Source: RGEC01 sp964475595 (lineage in GTDB: Bacteria > Bacteroidota > Bacteroidia > NS11-12g > UBA955). Taken from it: a stretch of 64,000 bases of DNA. A program made the position numbers and the translations under genes. Within the stretch, counting starts at the first letter, position 1. Each line of letters starts with the position of its first letter. Shown here one piece after another: positions 35,014 through 45,134 of the stretch. The notes below the pieces were generated by a model. That model saw only the letters and a program-made list of their open reading frames with translations. It was not told where the DNA came from and made no database searches. The stretch lies in assembly GCA_964475595.1 (NCBI GenBank), contig CAYYXG010000005.1, positions 62,001 through 126,000 of the forward strand, given 5' to 3'.

Positions 35014-36230
35014 GATTTAGGATTTGAAATAAAATCAAATATCTGTTTTACCTGAACGCTGTAATCGAGATATTGCTTTGCAAGTCGATGCATTTCATTA
35101 GAAAAACTATCTTTAGTTCTCATAGACAATACAAATGCATCCAGCAATTGTAAATCAATGGGTTCCTCGGTTGCTTCCAATTGCAAAAAGTAGGGCTTTA
35201 GCGCTTTATTGTCGCTAATTCCCGGATCATGATGAGCGAAGAAAAAGGGTAATCCTCGGGCAAAGTACTCTCTTGCTTTAATACTGGTGGTTGAGAGAAT
35301 ACCTTTTCGGTGCACTGCCAATGGACCTACTCCCAAATGATAATTTTTTAGTTCAATATCCAATACCTGTTTGTTCATTGCAGGCTTCCGGTGTACAAAT
35401 TGTAGTGCGTTGTATTTTTCTATGAGTTCTTTTTCCCAATCAGTATCTTTACCTATGATGGTTAAATAATATTTAAATTGATTATCTTTTTGCCTTGATA
35501 AAGAGGAAATTAATCTGTCCAAACCATTATAATCCGCTGCCATGCTAGCTCCTTTTAAAAATACCATTTGGATGTTTTTTGTATCAAAATCAATTTTCAC
35601 GGGAAGAAAAGATTCCGTATTCACCGCATCACCCACAACTTTAAAAGAATAATGACCAAACGCCTTTTTTTTTTGAAATACTCCTATTTCATCGGAATTA
35701 ACAATGGCACCTCCAGAAAAAAACCGGATTAACCTGCCGAAGATTCTGTCATAATAAACAGGTAAATATTTAAATTCTACATTACTTAAAAATCTTGAAA
35801 TGGAAGATTCACTATCTGACTTGTAAAGCTGGAACTCTCTAGATTCTATGCTTAAATGGTTAAAAAATAATTGCTTTTTTAAGAACCATGCTATGGACAG
35901 TAATGGCCAAGTGGCCAGTCCAAAACGCATAAAAACCTTATCACTTTTTAAAACATTCTGTTTAACCCAATCCTTAACAAACCGATAGATATAATTGATA
36001 CTCCGTAAATTATTAAAAAATCTGAAATTACATGTACCTGTCCAATGCCATTTGATACATTCAGAAGAATCGAAACTAACCTCATTAACAGCAGAATAAA
36101 AGAAATGAGCTTCAACAAGGTAGCCTAGTTTTCGTGCTGCTTCCACCTGCTGCACTATTTTTTGCTGAACAGAACTGTTTGATTCCGGATTGGCATTGAG
36201 ATATAGATAATAAATTTTCAAATGATACAA
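35010..36230 (-). CDS. Probable glycosyltransferase (GT-B)
   Basis: The 406-residue protein has a GT-B pattern: LKIYYLYLNANPESNSS at the start, VKVVGDAVNTES at the domain linker, IQMVFLKGASMAADYNGLDRLI and a late SIKAREYFARGLPFFFAH that corresponds to the Ex7E region, although the acidic pair is not clean. The gene has no ATG; a TTG at 36230, or more likely the TTG at 36221 (giving MKIYYLYLN), starts it. It is AT-rich and follows the membrane protein gene at 36282 by 51 bases without visible promoter. Confidence 0.7.
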   Translation of the reverse strand: MYHLKIYYLYLNANPESNSSVQQKIVQQVEAARKLGYLVEAHFFYSAVNEVSFDSSECIKWHWTGTCNFRFFNNLRSINYIYRFVKDWVKQNVLKSDKVFMRFGLATWPLLSIAWFLKKQLFFNHLSIESREFQLYKSDSESSISRFLSNVEFKYLPVYYDRIFGRLIRFFSGGAIVNSDEIGVFQKKKAFGHYSFKVVGDAVNTESFLPVKIDFDTKNIQMVFLKGASMAADYNGLDRLISSLSRQKDNQFKYYLTIIGKDTDWEKELIEKYNALQFVHRKPAMNKQVLDIELKNYHLGVGPLAVHRKGILSTTSIKAREYFARGLPFFFAHHDPGISDNKALKPYFLQLEATEEPIDLQLLDAFVLSMRTKDSFSNEMHRLAKQYLDYSVQVKQIFDFISNPKS

Positions 36231-36281
36231 TTCATTTACACATCAAGATTAACGTTCTTCGATTAAATTTAGTTAACCTTC

Positions 36282-37952
36282 TCACTCATAAATCGCAAAA
36301 GAGTATACACTATCCTCAAACGTATACTTCAATAAGTATGTGCTATCACCGATTTTTTCTTGAGTAGGCAAAGGTCGATTTGGAATGTAAGATTTTATAA
36401 CAATACATTTCTTATTAGAATATTCCTTTGCTTTATTGATTAAATCTAGATCAATGTTTAATTTTTCTGACATATAATTATAAAAAACAATAGCATTGCT
36501 GTTCAAGGTGTATATTTCTGAATCGCTTAATACAACCTTGTCATTTAGATATCGTGAGAACTCTTTTGTAAATCTATTGAATGTATCAGTTTGATTTAAA
36601 AAGCTGGTTCTAAGGAGAAAAATAGACTGAAAAGACAAGATTAATAAAAAATAGATTTTAGTGTATACTCTTTTGGAAATAACTAACTCGAAATATAAGA
36701 TTGACAATAGAAGAAATAATAGAACTCCAAATTTTATCATAAGTCCGGGATCTTGGTAAATAAACCAATTATCAAAACCACTCCAATATTCATGCGTGTT
36801 TATTATGGATTGCATTTTGAAAATAAACCCTATTAGGCCTATGTATAATAATAACCTATTTTTTATGGACCAAGATCTGCAATAATTAATAAAGCTCCAA
36901 AGCATAGGTAATGATAAAAATACAATAGGGAATAATGTTACCCACTTTTTAAAAGGATAACTACTGATTCCGAATGATTGTATGAAAGCACATAAAAACA
37001 CAATAATCAAGAATTTTTGAAAAGACCCCTGATATAGTTTCTTAAAAATTATGAAAGGCATCAAAATTACTAGGACAAAATACACAGGATTAAATCGCAA
37101 TAAATTAGTATACAATATCTGCAATGGGGCCAATGCTATCGTATATAAACTTCTGTTGGAAAGATCAGATTCATTTCGGTAATATCTGAAAGATTTCATG
37201 AAATTTACATAATCACTAAATCCAAAACTATATAATTTTAGCAACAATAAATAAAATAAAAAACCACTTATGATACCGGATAAGGCAAATAATAAAATAC
37301 GCCATTCTTTGCCTTCATAAGCCTGAAGTAAAACAAAAAAACCCAAAGCCAAGCTTACGTAAATATTGTATGGATAGACCCACAAAATAAGTAAGACGGA
37401 TATGACTGATGCTAAATATATCCATAAATTGTTTCGGTTAACAGTATATTGAAATACAAAATAAACTAATGTAGTAATCCAAAAAATGGAATATATCTGA
37501 GGGGTTTGTGCGCGACTGAACATAAAAAAGGTAGGTTCTGTCATCAATAGAAAAAGTCCTATCCATTTATGAGAAATAAAATTGTTATTAAAAACAATAA
37601 ACGTCTTCTTAAGAATTTGAAACAAAAGGAGTATCGTAAGCAAAGATACCAGCACAGGACCCAGCCTCAGTCCTTCCAGCGTATTACCCATAATAAAGAA
37701 ACCTATTTTAGTAAAGACGCTGCTGTGTAAGCTAATCACTTCTAAAACCATGTTTGCCTTTAATTCTTGAGGAAAACCCGGTTTTGAAGCAATCAAATCA
37801 TACATGGCAGAGAATGTATAGTAAGGCTCGTCCCAGGGAGTGATTCCGGAAATATTATTGGCCGCTGCATCCAAATCAAGCCTTGCAAATCTAATTAAAA
37901 CCAAAAAAAAGCATATGATAATAAGTAAAATTGATTTTTTATTTATTTTCAT
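36282..37952 (-). CDS. Polytopic membrane protein, ArnT/PMT-like (GT-C) glycosyltransferase
   Basis: The 556-residue protein has about eleven hydrophobic segments and a large C-terminal soluble part. The first extracytoplasmic loop carries DLDAAANNISGITPWDEPYYTF, with an acidic DE pair like that of GT-C enzymes which use polyprenyl-phosphate sugars outside the inner membrane. It lies directly after a DPM1-like GT2 gene (ATGA overlap), which would make such a lipid-linked donor. The pair is a plausible periplasmic sugar-transfer module, as in O-antigen side-branch or ArnT systems. The assignment to one family is not certain. Confidence 0.7.
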   Translation of the reverse strand: MKINKKSILLIIICFFLVLIRFARLDLDAAANNISGITPWDEPYYTFSAMYDLIASKPGFPQELKANMVLEVISLHSSVFTKIGFFIMGNTLEGLRLGPVLVSLLTILLLFQILKKTFIVFNNNFISHKWIGLFLLMTEPTFFMFSRAQTPQIYSIFWITTLVYFVFQYTVNRNNLWIYLASVISVLLILWVYPYNIYVSLALGFFVLLQAYEGKEWRILLFALSGIISGFLFYLLLLKLYSFGFSDYVNFMKSFRYYRNESDLSNRSLYTIALAPLQILYTNLLRFNPVYFVLVILMPFIIFKKLYQGSFQKFLIIVFLCAFIQSFGISSYPFKKWVTLFPIVFLSLPMLWSFINYCRSWSIKNRLLLYIGLIGFIFKMQSIINTHEYWSGFDNWFIYQDPGLMIKFGVLLFLLLSILYFELVISKRVYTKIYFLLILSFQSIFLLRTSFLNQTDTFNRFTKEFSRYLNDKVVLSDSEIYTLNSNAIVFYNYMSEKLNIDLDLINKAKEYSNKKCIVIKSYIPNRPLPTQEKIGDSTYLLKYTFEDSVYSFAIYE

Positions 37953-38653
37953 TTTTTGAAGTGCTTAAGTTGTCTACCAAACTCTGAACCCACTTTTACC
38001 AGACTGGCTGTGTTCAAACTTGGACTCCCGCCGTGTCTATCCCGAAATACAATGTTAACTAATTTCATTCCCATTCGCTTATGCTCCAAGGCCAATACTA
38101 CATTTATTAGGATGTATGTAGGATCAACTGAATTGACAAATGTGCTTATTGATTCTGTCTTAAATATCCGGTAAGGACAATTGGGATCCCAAACCCAAAT
38201 CCCAGTTCTGTAAAAGGCAACAAAAGACAGAACTCTTGAAATTAAAAACCGCAAAAAACCATCTTTTCTTATGTATCTGAAACCATAAACTATATTATAA
38301 TTTTTGAGTTGCTCAATAAATTTTGGCAAAAAAACTGGGTCGCATTGTCCGTCACTGTCCAACTGCATCGTATAATCATATTTTTCTTTAACTGCAAATT
38401 GATAACCAATAAGACAGGAATGCCCGTGACCTGTATTTTTTTTATCAATAATATGCACTTTTCCAGTATGTTTTTCAGCTATTTTATTAATAATTGATAA
38501 GGTTTGATCCTTAGATCCATCATTTATTAATACAAATTTCACAATACTAAAATAACATTGTTCATTGAAAGCAATTTGCCATTCATTAAAGGTTTTCTCT
38601 ATAGATGCCTCCTCATTATAAATAGGCATAATTACACAAAGTGTGTTACTCAT
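37949..38653 (-). CDS. GT2 glycosyltransferase, DPM1/polyprenyl-phosphate-sugar synthase-like
   Basis: The 234-residue GT-A protein from the ATG at 38653 has IMPIYNEEASIEKTF, VLINDGSKDQTL, and TMQLDSDGQCDPVFL (DSDGQ as the DxD metal site). Small size and motif set match DPM1-like enzymes that place a sugar on polyprenyl phosphate. It overlaps glf by 8 bases upstream and the GT-C-like membrane protein by ATGA downstream, supporting supply of the lipid-linked donor for that protein. Longer frame upstream rejected because it starts inside glf. Confidence 0.85.
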   Translation of the reverse strand: MSNTLCVIMPIYNEEASIEKTFNEWQIAFNEQCYFSIVKFVLINDGSKDQTLSIINKIAEKHTGKVHIIDKKNTGHGHSCLIGYQFAVKEKYDYTMQLDSDGQCDPVFLPKFIEQLKNYNIVYGFRYIRKDGFLRFLISRVLSFVAFYRTGIWVWDPNCPYRIFKTESISTFVNSVDPTYILINVVLALEHKRMGMKLVNIVFRDRHGGSPSLNTASLVKVGSEFGRQLKHFKK

Positions 38654-39659
38654 TTTGTAATAAATAATTATCTGCTGCAGACAAAGCAGCATTTACGCAT
38701 TGATGCATATCAAGATATACATATAGACCCAAACGTCCTATAAAGGTTACTTTAGGGTTAGGTATGCCTGAATATTTCTTATATATTTCGCGGTTTATTC
38801 CATCGATATCTTTTACTGGATAAAAACGCTCATTTGCATTTTCAGTATAATCGCAAGGCTCTTCATAAGTTAATGAAGTAAAGAGTTCATTTTCACCATG
38901 TGCAGGAATGTTTTTCCATTCAACAATTCGTGTGTAAGGACCGCTATTGGTAAAGTTCACCTGAACAACCGGAAATAATTTTGGCGCCGGGATTTGTATA
39001 TGATGGAATTTCAACGATCGATATGGTAAAGGACCATAAATAAACTCATAATATTCATCTATAGGCATAGAATTAAAAATATGGATATACTTCTCTTCCA
39101 TATTTTTATTAAAAGGGCAATTTAATTCAATGGTAATCAGAGGATGATCAAGCATTTTTTCAAATAATCTGGTATATCCTTGTTCAGGCATATATTGAAA
39201 TGTATCATCCGGAAAATAATCTTCATTTAAGTCATCCCTTATGGGCACCCTGTTAATAATATCAGGACTGATTTTTTCCAGTGGAAGACCCCACATTTTT
39301 TCTGAATAAGGACGTATGAAAGTATTTACCACATTTTCTTCCCCCACTATCTCCCTTGTTTCCTTGTTTACAGGCAATGTTACCAATCGTCCGTTTTCAA
39401 GCATAGCTTTAACCTTATGGCGATATGGAACCCATCCTGTAAACCGACTTAGAAACTGGACTACTTTATCATTATTAGTGTGAAATAGATGTGGGCCGTA
39501 TTTGTGAACTCTTATGCCTTTATCATCGATATAATCGAAAGCATTCCCTCCTATATGGTCTCTTTTATCAATGATTTTAACAATAAATCCCTTTTCCGCC
39601 AATCGGCGTGCAATTACAGCTCCACTGAATCCGGCACCAACAATCAATATAGATTTCAT
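38646..39659 (-). CDS. glf: UDP-galactopyranose mutase
   Basis: The 337-residue FAD protein starts MKSILIVGAGFSGAVIARRLA, the FAD loop, from an ATG at 39659 that overlaps the asparagine-synthetase-like stop as ATGA. Later it has DYIDDKGIRVHKYGPHLFHTN, WGLPLEKISP and RVPIRDDLNEDYFPD, the family hallmarks. Glf converts UDP-galactopyranose to UDP-galactofuranose, so the polysaccharide probably contains Galf. It is a little shorter than the usual 365-390 residues. Confidence 0.94.
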   Translation of the reverse strand: MKSILIVGAGFSGAVIARRLAEKGFIVKIIDKRDHIGGNAFDYIDDKGIRVHKYGPHLFHTNNDKVVQFLSRFTGWVPYRHKVKAMLENGRLVTLPVNKETREIVGEENVVNTFIRPYSEKMWGLPLEKISPDIINRVPIRDDLNEDYFPDDTFQYMPEQGYTRLFEKMLDHPLITIELNCPFNKNMEEKYIHIFNSMPIDEYYEFIYGPLPYRSLKFHHIQIPAPKLFPVVQVNFTNSGPYTRIVEWKNIPAHGENELFTSLTYEEPCDYTENANERFYPVKDIDGINREIYKKYSGIPNPKVTFIGRLGLYVYLDMHQCVNAALSAADNYLLQNE

Positions 39660-41551
39660 AAATCTATTAATTGAATATTCATTTTCTGCCAAACTGCTTT
39701 AGCCATTGAATCTGGTAACCCACCTTCTTTCCACTCTTGTTCTGCCTTCCTGCGCAGAGCCAGACTTTCATTATCTGCACTCCCGCTGCCCAACATATCC
39801 ATGGCCCAGCTCCGCAAATCATGGTTCAGCCAATGCTGAACCGGACTGCTGATGCCAATCTTTAATCGCCTAAGCCTTATTTCCTCATTCATCCTACCCT
39901 GCATGGCCTGCCTGAGTATTCTTTTGTTATAGCCCAATCCTATTTTACTCTCCACAGGCAATGAAAATGTGTAGGCCACCAGTCGCCAGTCCATAAAAGG
40001 CATGCGTATTTCCACGCTATTCATCATGCCGGCCAGGTCAAAATTTCTGAATATATCGGGCAGGGTTTCTACAAATGTTTCTCGCAACAGCATACGCTCA
40101 GGAAAAGGATAACGGCTAAAATTATATGGATTGCCCAATGCAGGCAACGAGCCATTCTCATGATATTCGCTGCGGTGCCGGTAGGGTTTGCCCATTAGCC
40201 TTTTCACCGCCTGCTTCAAGCCGCCCAGCGGACTTCGGGCCGCCAACATAATTTGTTGTAGGTTTTTGTTCACACGTGGCTGATCTTCCGCCGCATAGGT
40301 AGGTATAATGATTTGCCGTAGGTTCTCGGCCATGGCTTTTTGGCCGGTTTTGAAATAATAATCAAACAAATCATAGAGCATATCGCGATACCCAAACTGC
40401 ATTTCATCCACACCATGCCCGTCCATACTCACGGTAATGCCGTTCTCGCGCATGCCCCGGTAAATACCACTGATGGCGGTAATCGGAGAAGGATTCAGTC
40501 CATCAAACATTTGGGTATCACGGGTAACCTGTGCGGGCAAATCAGCATATTGCTGGGGAATAAATATGGCATCTCCACCCGTGTATTGCAGCGCCTTCTC
40601 GGCAAAAGCCCTTTCGTCGCTCGGCAAACCGGGAAATGTGGCCACCACCGCTTTTTGAGCCCCTTCAGGTACACGACTTAATTTGCCTTTCTTCAGCAAA
40701 TCATTCACGATGCTGTAAACGCTGCTTGAGTCCAGTCCGCCGCTGAGGGCGGTTGCAACAGGCACATCGCTTACCAAACGGATGCTACAGGCATCTTCCA
40801 GCAGGGCATGGTATTTTTCGGCCTGTTCCTCAAGGGTTTTAGGCACCTGCTGATTTATGTGATCCTCAATGCTCCACCAACGGCGCTGTTCAAAGGACTG
40901 CCCGAGTCTATATGTTACACAATGTCCGGGCAAAATGCTTTTTATGCCCTGAAAAATGGTGTGTCCGGCTCCGTGAATGCGCACGCCTGCTGTTTGTAAA
41001 TCCAGCATGGCCTGGTCAAATTGTCGATTAAAACCATCCAGGTGTTTGAAAGCGCGCGTCTCTGAAGCAAAAGCCAGTAGTTTCCCGGGTGTAAAATGGT
41101 AGTAATAGGGTTTAATCCCAAAACGGTCGCGTGCCATAAACAGGGTTTGCTCCTTTTCGTCCCAGATGCCAAAGGCCCACATGCCGTTAAAACGCTGCAA
41201 ACAATCGGCTCCCCATTGATGGTATGCTGCCAGTATCACTTCTGAGTCGGTATCCGAGCGGAAAGCATAGCCAAGGGTTTGCAATTCCCGGCGGATATCT
41301 ATGAAATTAAAAACCTCACCGTTATAGGTCATGTGATAGCGGCCATCCATATAGGGCATGGGCTGATGACCAGCATCCGACAAATCCAGAATGCTGAGGC
41401 GCCTGTGACCCAGTCCCAACGTGTTGTTAAGCAAACGGACATATCCGGCTCCATCAGGTCCCCGCTCTGTCATTGAATCCGTGAACCTGACAAGTTTATC
41501 TCTGTCTATATGTTCTTGGTTAAGATTCCATATACCTGCTATTCCGCACAT
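39656..41551 (-). CDS. asnB: Asparagine synthetase-like amidotransferase (second copy)
   Basis: The 631-residue protein has Cys2 (MCGIAGIWN), RGPD at 30-33 and the ATP loop SGGLDSS at 270-276. Architecture is the same as the copy at 12329, but the sequences differ throughout. It lies between a glycosyltransferase and glf, so amidation of a uronic acid or similar carboxyl on the polysaccharide is more likely than asparagine supply. Its start overlaps the upstream glycosyltransferase stop by 13 bases. Confidence 0.85.
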   Translation of the reverse strand: MCGIAGIWNLNQEHIDRDKLVRFTDSMTERGPDGAGYVRLLNNTLGLGHRRLSILDLSDAGHQPMPYMDGRYHMTYNGEVFNFIDIRRELQTLGYAFRSDTDSEVILAAYHQWGADCLQRFNGMWAFGIWDEKEQTLFMARDRFGIKPYYYHFTPGKLLAFASETRAFKHLDGFNRQFDQAMLDLQTAGVRIHGAGHTIFQGIKSILPGHCVTYRLGQSFEQRRWWSIEDHINQQVPKTLEEQAEKYHALLEDACSIRLVSDVPVATALSGGLDSSSVYSIVNDLLKKGKLSRVPEGAQKAVVATFPGLPSDERAFAEKALQYTGGDAIFIPQQYADLPAQVTRDTQMFDGLNPSPITAISGIYRGMRENGITVSMDGHGVDEMQFGYRDMLYDLFDYYFKTGQKAMAENLRQIIIPTYAAEDQPRVNKNLQQIMLAARSPLGGLKQAVKRLMGKPYRHRSEYHENGSLPALGNPYNFSRYPFPERMLLRETFVETLPDIFRNFDLAGMMNSVEIRMPFMDWRLVAYTFSLPVESKIGLGYNKRILRQAMQGRMNEEIRLRRLKIGISSPVQHWLNHDLRSWAMDMLGSGSADNESLALRRKAEQEWKEGGLPDSMAKAVWQKMNIQLIDL

Positions 41552-42747
41552 AATTGGTTTTGAACAAATGCACTGTAATTGGTTTCTGCCTGATAAAAAT
41601 GTTTCCCGTATGCTTTAACTCCCTCTCTGAAGTTACGATTCCTGGATTTAGTATTGAGAAATTCCTTCACTAGAATAGCCGTTTGCCCCGGTGCTGGCAA
41701 TGCAGGCAACAATAGCCCCGTCTCCTCGGTTACAATCTCAGGAACCCCGCACACATTACAGCCAATTACCGGTATACCCGAGGCAAGGGCTTCCATCATG
41801 CTCATGGGAATGCCCTCCAGCTCGCTCATATTGATAAATGCATCTACTTTTTGCTCCCTGTAATATGTTAATATTTCTGCATTGGGGACATATCCCATAA
41901 ACCGGTAGCTGCCTGCCGGTAACTTACTCTCTGCCAGTTGCTGAATGGCTTCCATCCCCTCACCTGAGCCAAAATGGGTCCATTCAAAAGGTACTTTTAA
42001 CGCGCTCAGCGTTTCGATGATGAGCCAAATTCGCTTCAAGGGTACAAAGTTGGAACACGATACCAGATAGTAGGGATCTGTATCATCCCCACATTGGGAC
42101 AGTCCGTTATCATTTACCCCCAGACGATTCAAATAAAAATGCCCATACCATGGATATTGCATCTTAACATGGTTGAGACCATACTGAGAAATCTGGTGAA
42201 CGCTGTCAAATGCCTTCAATTCAGAACGACGAAAAGCAAAATAGCCTCTGCCGTTCTGCTTTTCATCATAATCATAGCCGTGCATTCGGGCAACCAGTTT
42301 GCCTTTCAGCCCCTGTTCCCTGCACATGGCCAGCACAGTAGCCCATTCATTGAACCAGTAACTATAACAAACACCGGAATCATTCGTAAGCAAAACATTA
42401 TTAAGTGCCACAGACTCCTGAATCAACCCCACAAAACGATTCCACTGAAAACGAAAATCACGGAGAAATTGGAAACGATGCGGTGCGAAAATAAATTCAT
42501 TGAGTATCCATTTCAGCATCCATCTCCAGTGCTTTTTTACCAGGTTCCTGATTTGGACAGGATTGGGAGTAACAGCATTTTGCACCACAACACTCTCGGG
42601 CAATTCAGCATAAAAATTATTGCCCTTTTCGCGGGGATATATATACACTTTATCAAAAGCCTGAAGCAAAAAGGGCAATTCTCCTTCCAGAAAAGACTCA
42701 CCTCCGTAATACGGAAATTTTTGGGTGAACAAATGAAGTGTCTTCAA
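41539..42747 (-). CDS. GT4-type glycosyltransferase
   Basis: The 402-residue GT-B protein starts KTLHLFTQKFPYYGGESFLEGEL, has RMHGYDYDEKQNGRG in the acceptor domain, YYLVSCSNFVPLKRI, and a donor domain ending in EGIPMSMME (Ex7E) with ASGIPVIGCNVCGVPEIV. It is the paralogue of the gene at 33808. Start is TTG at 42747; no nearby ATG fits. It is 20 bases from the membrane protein gene and overlaps the asparagine-synthetase-like gene by 13 bases. Confidence 0.87.
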   Translation of the reverse strand: MKTLHLFTQKFPYYGGESFLEGELPFLLQAFDKVYIYPREKGNNFYAELPESVVVQNAVTPNPVQIRNLVKKHWRWMLKWILNEFIFAPHRFQFLRDFRFQWNRFVGLIQESVALNNVLLTNDSGVCYSYWFNEWATVLAMCREQGLKGKLVARMHGYDYDEKQNGRGYFAFRRSELKAFDSVHQISQYGLNHVKMQYPWYGHFYLNRLGVNDNGLSQCGDDTDPYYLVSCSNFVPLKRIWLIIETLSALKVPFEWTHFGSGEGMEAIQQLAESKLPAGSYRFMGYVPNAEILTYYREQKVDAFINMSELEGIPMSMMEALASGIPVIGCNVCGVPEIVTEETGLLLPALPAPGQTAILVKEFLNTKSRNRNFREGVKAYGKHFYQAETNYSAFVQNQLCAE

Positions 42748-42767
42748 TAGTGCAGATAAAATGTTAT

Positions 42768-44132
42768 TTATTCCGCCATTTGCCCGTAACTGACCAATTT
42801 CTTACGGGTGTCTATCATTTTAATGGACTTTAGGCCATAGTAATCAGCCACACATGTATTAATCCAGTAACTGCTGTCCGTGGCAAGGTCTTCAAATCGG
42901 CGGGTGTAAGGCGGGCGTATAAAATCGGCTTCCGTTAATACCACATCGGTGCCTCGCAGCACGCGCAGTTTTTTGTCCCGCTGCCCTAGCTGTGCTTTGG
43001 CAATGCGGGCATCAAACAACTGGGTGCCGGCTATCATACAAAATACCAACAGCACTAATATCTGAATGGCATTTACAACTTTTTGCTGCAACGCACCAAA
43101 GGAACCCAGTAAAGCCCTGCTCCCGGTTAACCCATACAAAAACACAAAAAACACAAACTGTATGTTGGTTCTGGGCGCGTGCAAAGCCGGATTGGCCAAA
43201 AAGAAAATAAACGCAATGATGGCTCCCGCCAAATACCGGTGGAAATACAGGGCAGCAATCAGTGCGGATATCCTTGCGGTAATCTCTTTCTCAAGATGCA
43301 GTTTCATTGCACCTACCAAACCCACAGCCAGTATACCCCATGCCACAAGGGTATTGTATTTCCACAAGTTCATAAAAAGCCATTTAATATTGAAGTAAAT
43401 GGTCCAGATATGGGTGAAGTTTTCACTGCTCATGCCGGTCATTCTGCGGGCATTTCCGGGCGATAAAATCACCAGTAAAAGCGCAGGAATAATTAAAACG
43501 AGAGCATAGCCAAAGCGCTGCCAGTCTTTCTCTTTTATAACCGCAACCTGATACAGTTGATCCACTGCCAAAATAAACAAGAGCGCGAGAACCCCGTTTG
43601 GCGAGCAGGTTCCGGCATAGAAATACACCGGTATGCCCAGCAAAAAGTACTTTAATGCGGGTTTCCATACCCTATACAACCACAATGCCGCCATCAGCAT
43701 AACCAAATCCATTACATATCCTACTCCTGTGGTCCAGTAAAGGGTTTGCGAACTAAAGTTAAAAAATGCCAGCCACAGCGCAGCAGCCAAAGCCATGGTT
43801 TGGATTGCCGCATTTACACGGTTATTGCTTTTCAGCTCCAGGCCTCTCAGTATCATTTCCGATAATAGCAGCAGCAACAAGGTACCCATCATGGGCCCCA
43901 CCCAGTATTTGCCCAGCCACAAACCCAGCCGGCAAACCGGATAGGTTAAGCTGATGCTGCGTCCGTCCCAGTTGAGGTATTCGTGAAACATATTACTAAT
44001 GAGCCCATCGGCCTGCACCTTGCCTATCAGGCAAAAGTCATCGGCGGTAAACCAGGTGTAGAAGGGTTGCAACAATAGCAGCAGCAAAGCCACCATCGCC
44101 AGTAAAATTCTTAAAGTGCTTTTTCTAATCAT
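42768..44132 (-). CDS. Polytopic membrane protein, DUF6056-like
   Basis: The 454-residue protein has about ten hydrophobic helices. The first loop carries FTADDFCLIGKV then EYLNWDGRSISL, an acidic loop pattern recurring in DUF6056 and related GT-C-like proteins of O-antigen clusters. A soluble C-terminal tail follows. Function is unknown; it may transfer a sugar or modify glycans at the outer face of the inner membrane. It lies 9 bases after a GT2 gene. Confidence 0.7.
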   Translation of the reverse strand: MIRKSTLRILLAMVALLLLLLQPFYTWFTADDFCLIGKVQADGLISNMFHEYLNWDGRSISLTYPVCRLGLWLGKYWVGPMMGTLLLLLLSEMILRGLELKSNNRVNAAIQTMALAAALWLAFFNFSSQTLYWTTGVGYVMDLVMLMAALWLYRVWKPALKYFLLGIPVYFYAGTCSPNGVLALLFILAVDQLYQVAVIKEKDWQRFGYALVLIIPALLLVILSPGNARRMTGMSSENFTHIWTIYFNIKWLFMNLWKYNTLVAWGILAVGLVGAMKLHLEKEITARISALIAALYFHRYLAGAIIAFIFFLANPALHAPRTNIQFVFFVFLYGLTGSRALLGSFGALQQKVVNAIQILVLLVFCMIAGTQLFDARIAKAQLGQRDKKLRVLRGTDVVLTEADFIRPPYTRRFEDLATDSSYWINTCVADYYGLKSIKMIDTRKKLVSYGQMAE

Positions 44133-44141
44133 ACGATTTTA

Positions 44142-45134
44142 TTAAATGATTGCGTGTTTTAACACAGACAATATTTCTCCTGTGTCCATACTGGCCTGCA
44201 ACAGGCGCCACTGTTTCAAAAATTGCCATGGACTGCCACACCATTTGTTCCATAAAAAATACCCTCTCACATAGGTTGTCAGCCGGCTGTCAACATACCG
44301 GCTGAATCTCTCGGCAGGAAAAAATGTATTCTTTTTTTTAAGAACATCTACCCATTTTTTCACCTGCGCCGGTGCAATATCCCGCTCGGCACCATGCAAC
44401 AGCGCCAGGTGTGCACGCTGCTCCGATTCGGTTAATTCTGTTTTCAGCGCAGCAGCAACATATTCAAGCCGCACTTTGTTGGCACTGCTTTCCAACCCAG
44501 CCGCATGCATCCGGCTCACCTGCTGCTCGTGCATTCTATATTGAATCAGCACTTCATTCAAATTGGCCACACCCGTATGCAAGGCAAACAATTGCCACAT
44601 GTGGTAATCTTCCGCGTGTTTATAATCTTCCTTAAAACCGCCTGAAACCTCACGGTAAACCGATTTACGGAACATCACGGTGCTGTGAATAAAGGCATTG
44701 CGGTACAGCAATTCTATCACTATTTCCTCCCGGTTTGTGCTGTGCTGCATGATTTCATCGGTTCCTATCACCCGTGCAAATCCACCGAGCAAGCCTGTTT
44801 CCGGGTGCTGCTCCAGGTAATCATACTGCCGCTGTAGCCGTCCGGTAAGCGCTATATCATCGGCATCCAGCCTGGCAATGTAGCGCCCCTGCGCTGCTTC
44901 CATACCCCGGTTCAGCTGATAAATCAGGCCGTGGTTTTTTTCAGAATCCAGTATCCGAATCCGGGGATCGGTATAGCTTTGGGCTATCTGTAGGGAATTA
45001 TCGGTGCTGCCGTCATTCAGCAATATCAACTCCCAGTTTTGAAAGGTTTGTGCAACAATGCTGTCTATGGCCTCGCGCAAATACGGTGCAGCATTGTACA
45101 CCGGCATGATAACAGATACTTCGGGTTTACTCAC
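44142..45134 (-). CDS. GT2 glycosyltransferase
   Basis: The 330-residue GT-A protein has VSVIMPVYNAAPYLREAIDSI, LILLNDGSTDNSL, and ARLDADDIALTGRLQRQ (DADD as the metal site), the inverting family-2 pattern. Start is GTG at 45134, overlapping the fucosyltransferase stop as GTGA. A segment near 200-215 (YRMHEQQVS) is typical of O-antigen members. The transferred sugar is unknown. Confidence 0.88.
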   Translation of the reverse strand: MSKPEVSVIMPVYNAAPYLREAIDSIVAQTFQNWELILLNDGSTDNSLQIAQSYTDPRIRILDSEKNHGLIYQLNRGMEAAQGRYIARLDADDIALTGRLQRQYDYLEQHPETGLLGGFARVIGTDEIMQHSTNREEIVIELLYRNAFIHSTVMFRKSVYREVSGGFKEDYKHAEDYHMWQLFALHTGVANLNEVLIQYRMHEQQVSRMHAAGLESSANKVRLEYVAAALKTELTESEQRAHLALLHGAERDIAPAQVKKWVDVLKKKNTFFPAERFSRYVDSRLTTYVRGYFLWNKWCGSPWQFLKQWRLLQASMDTGEILSVLKHAII

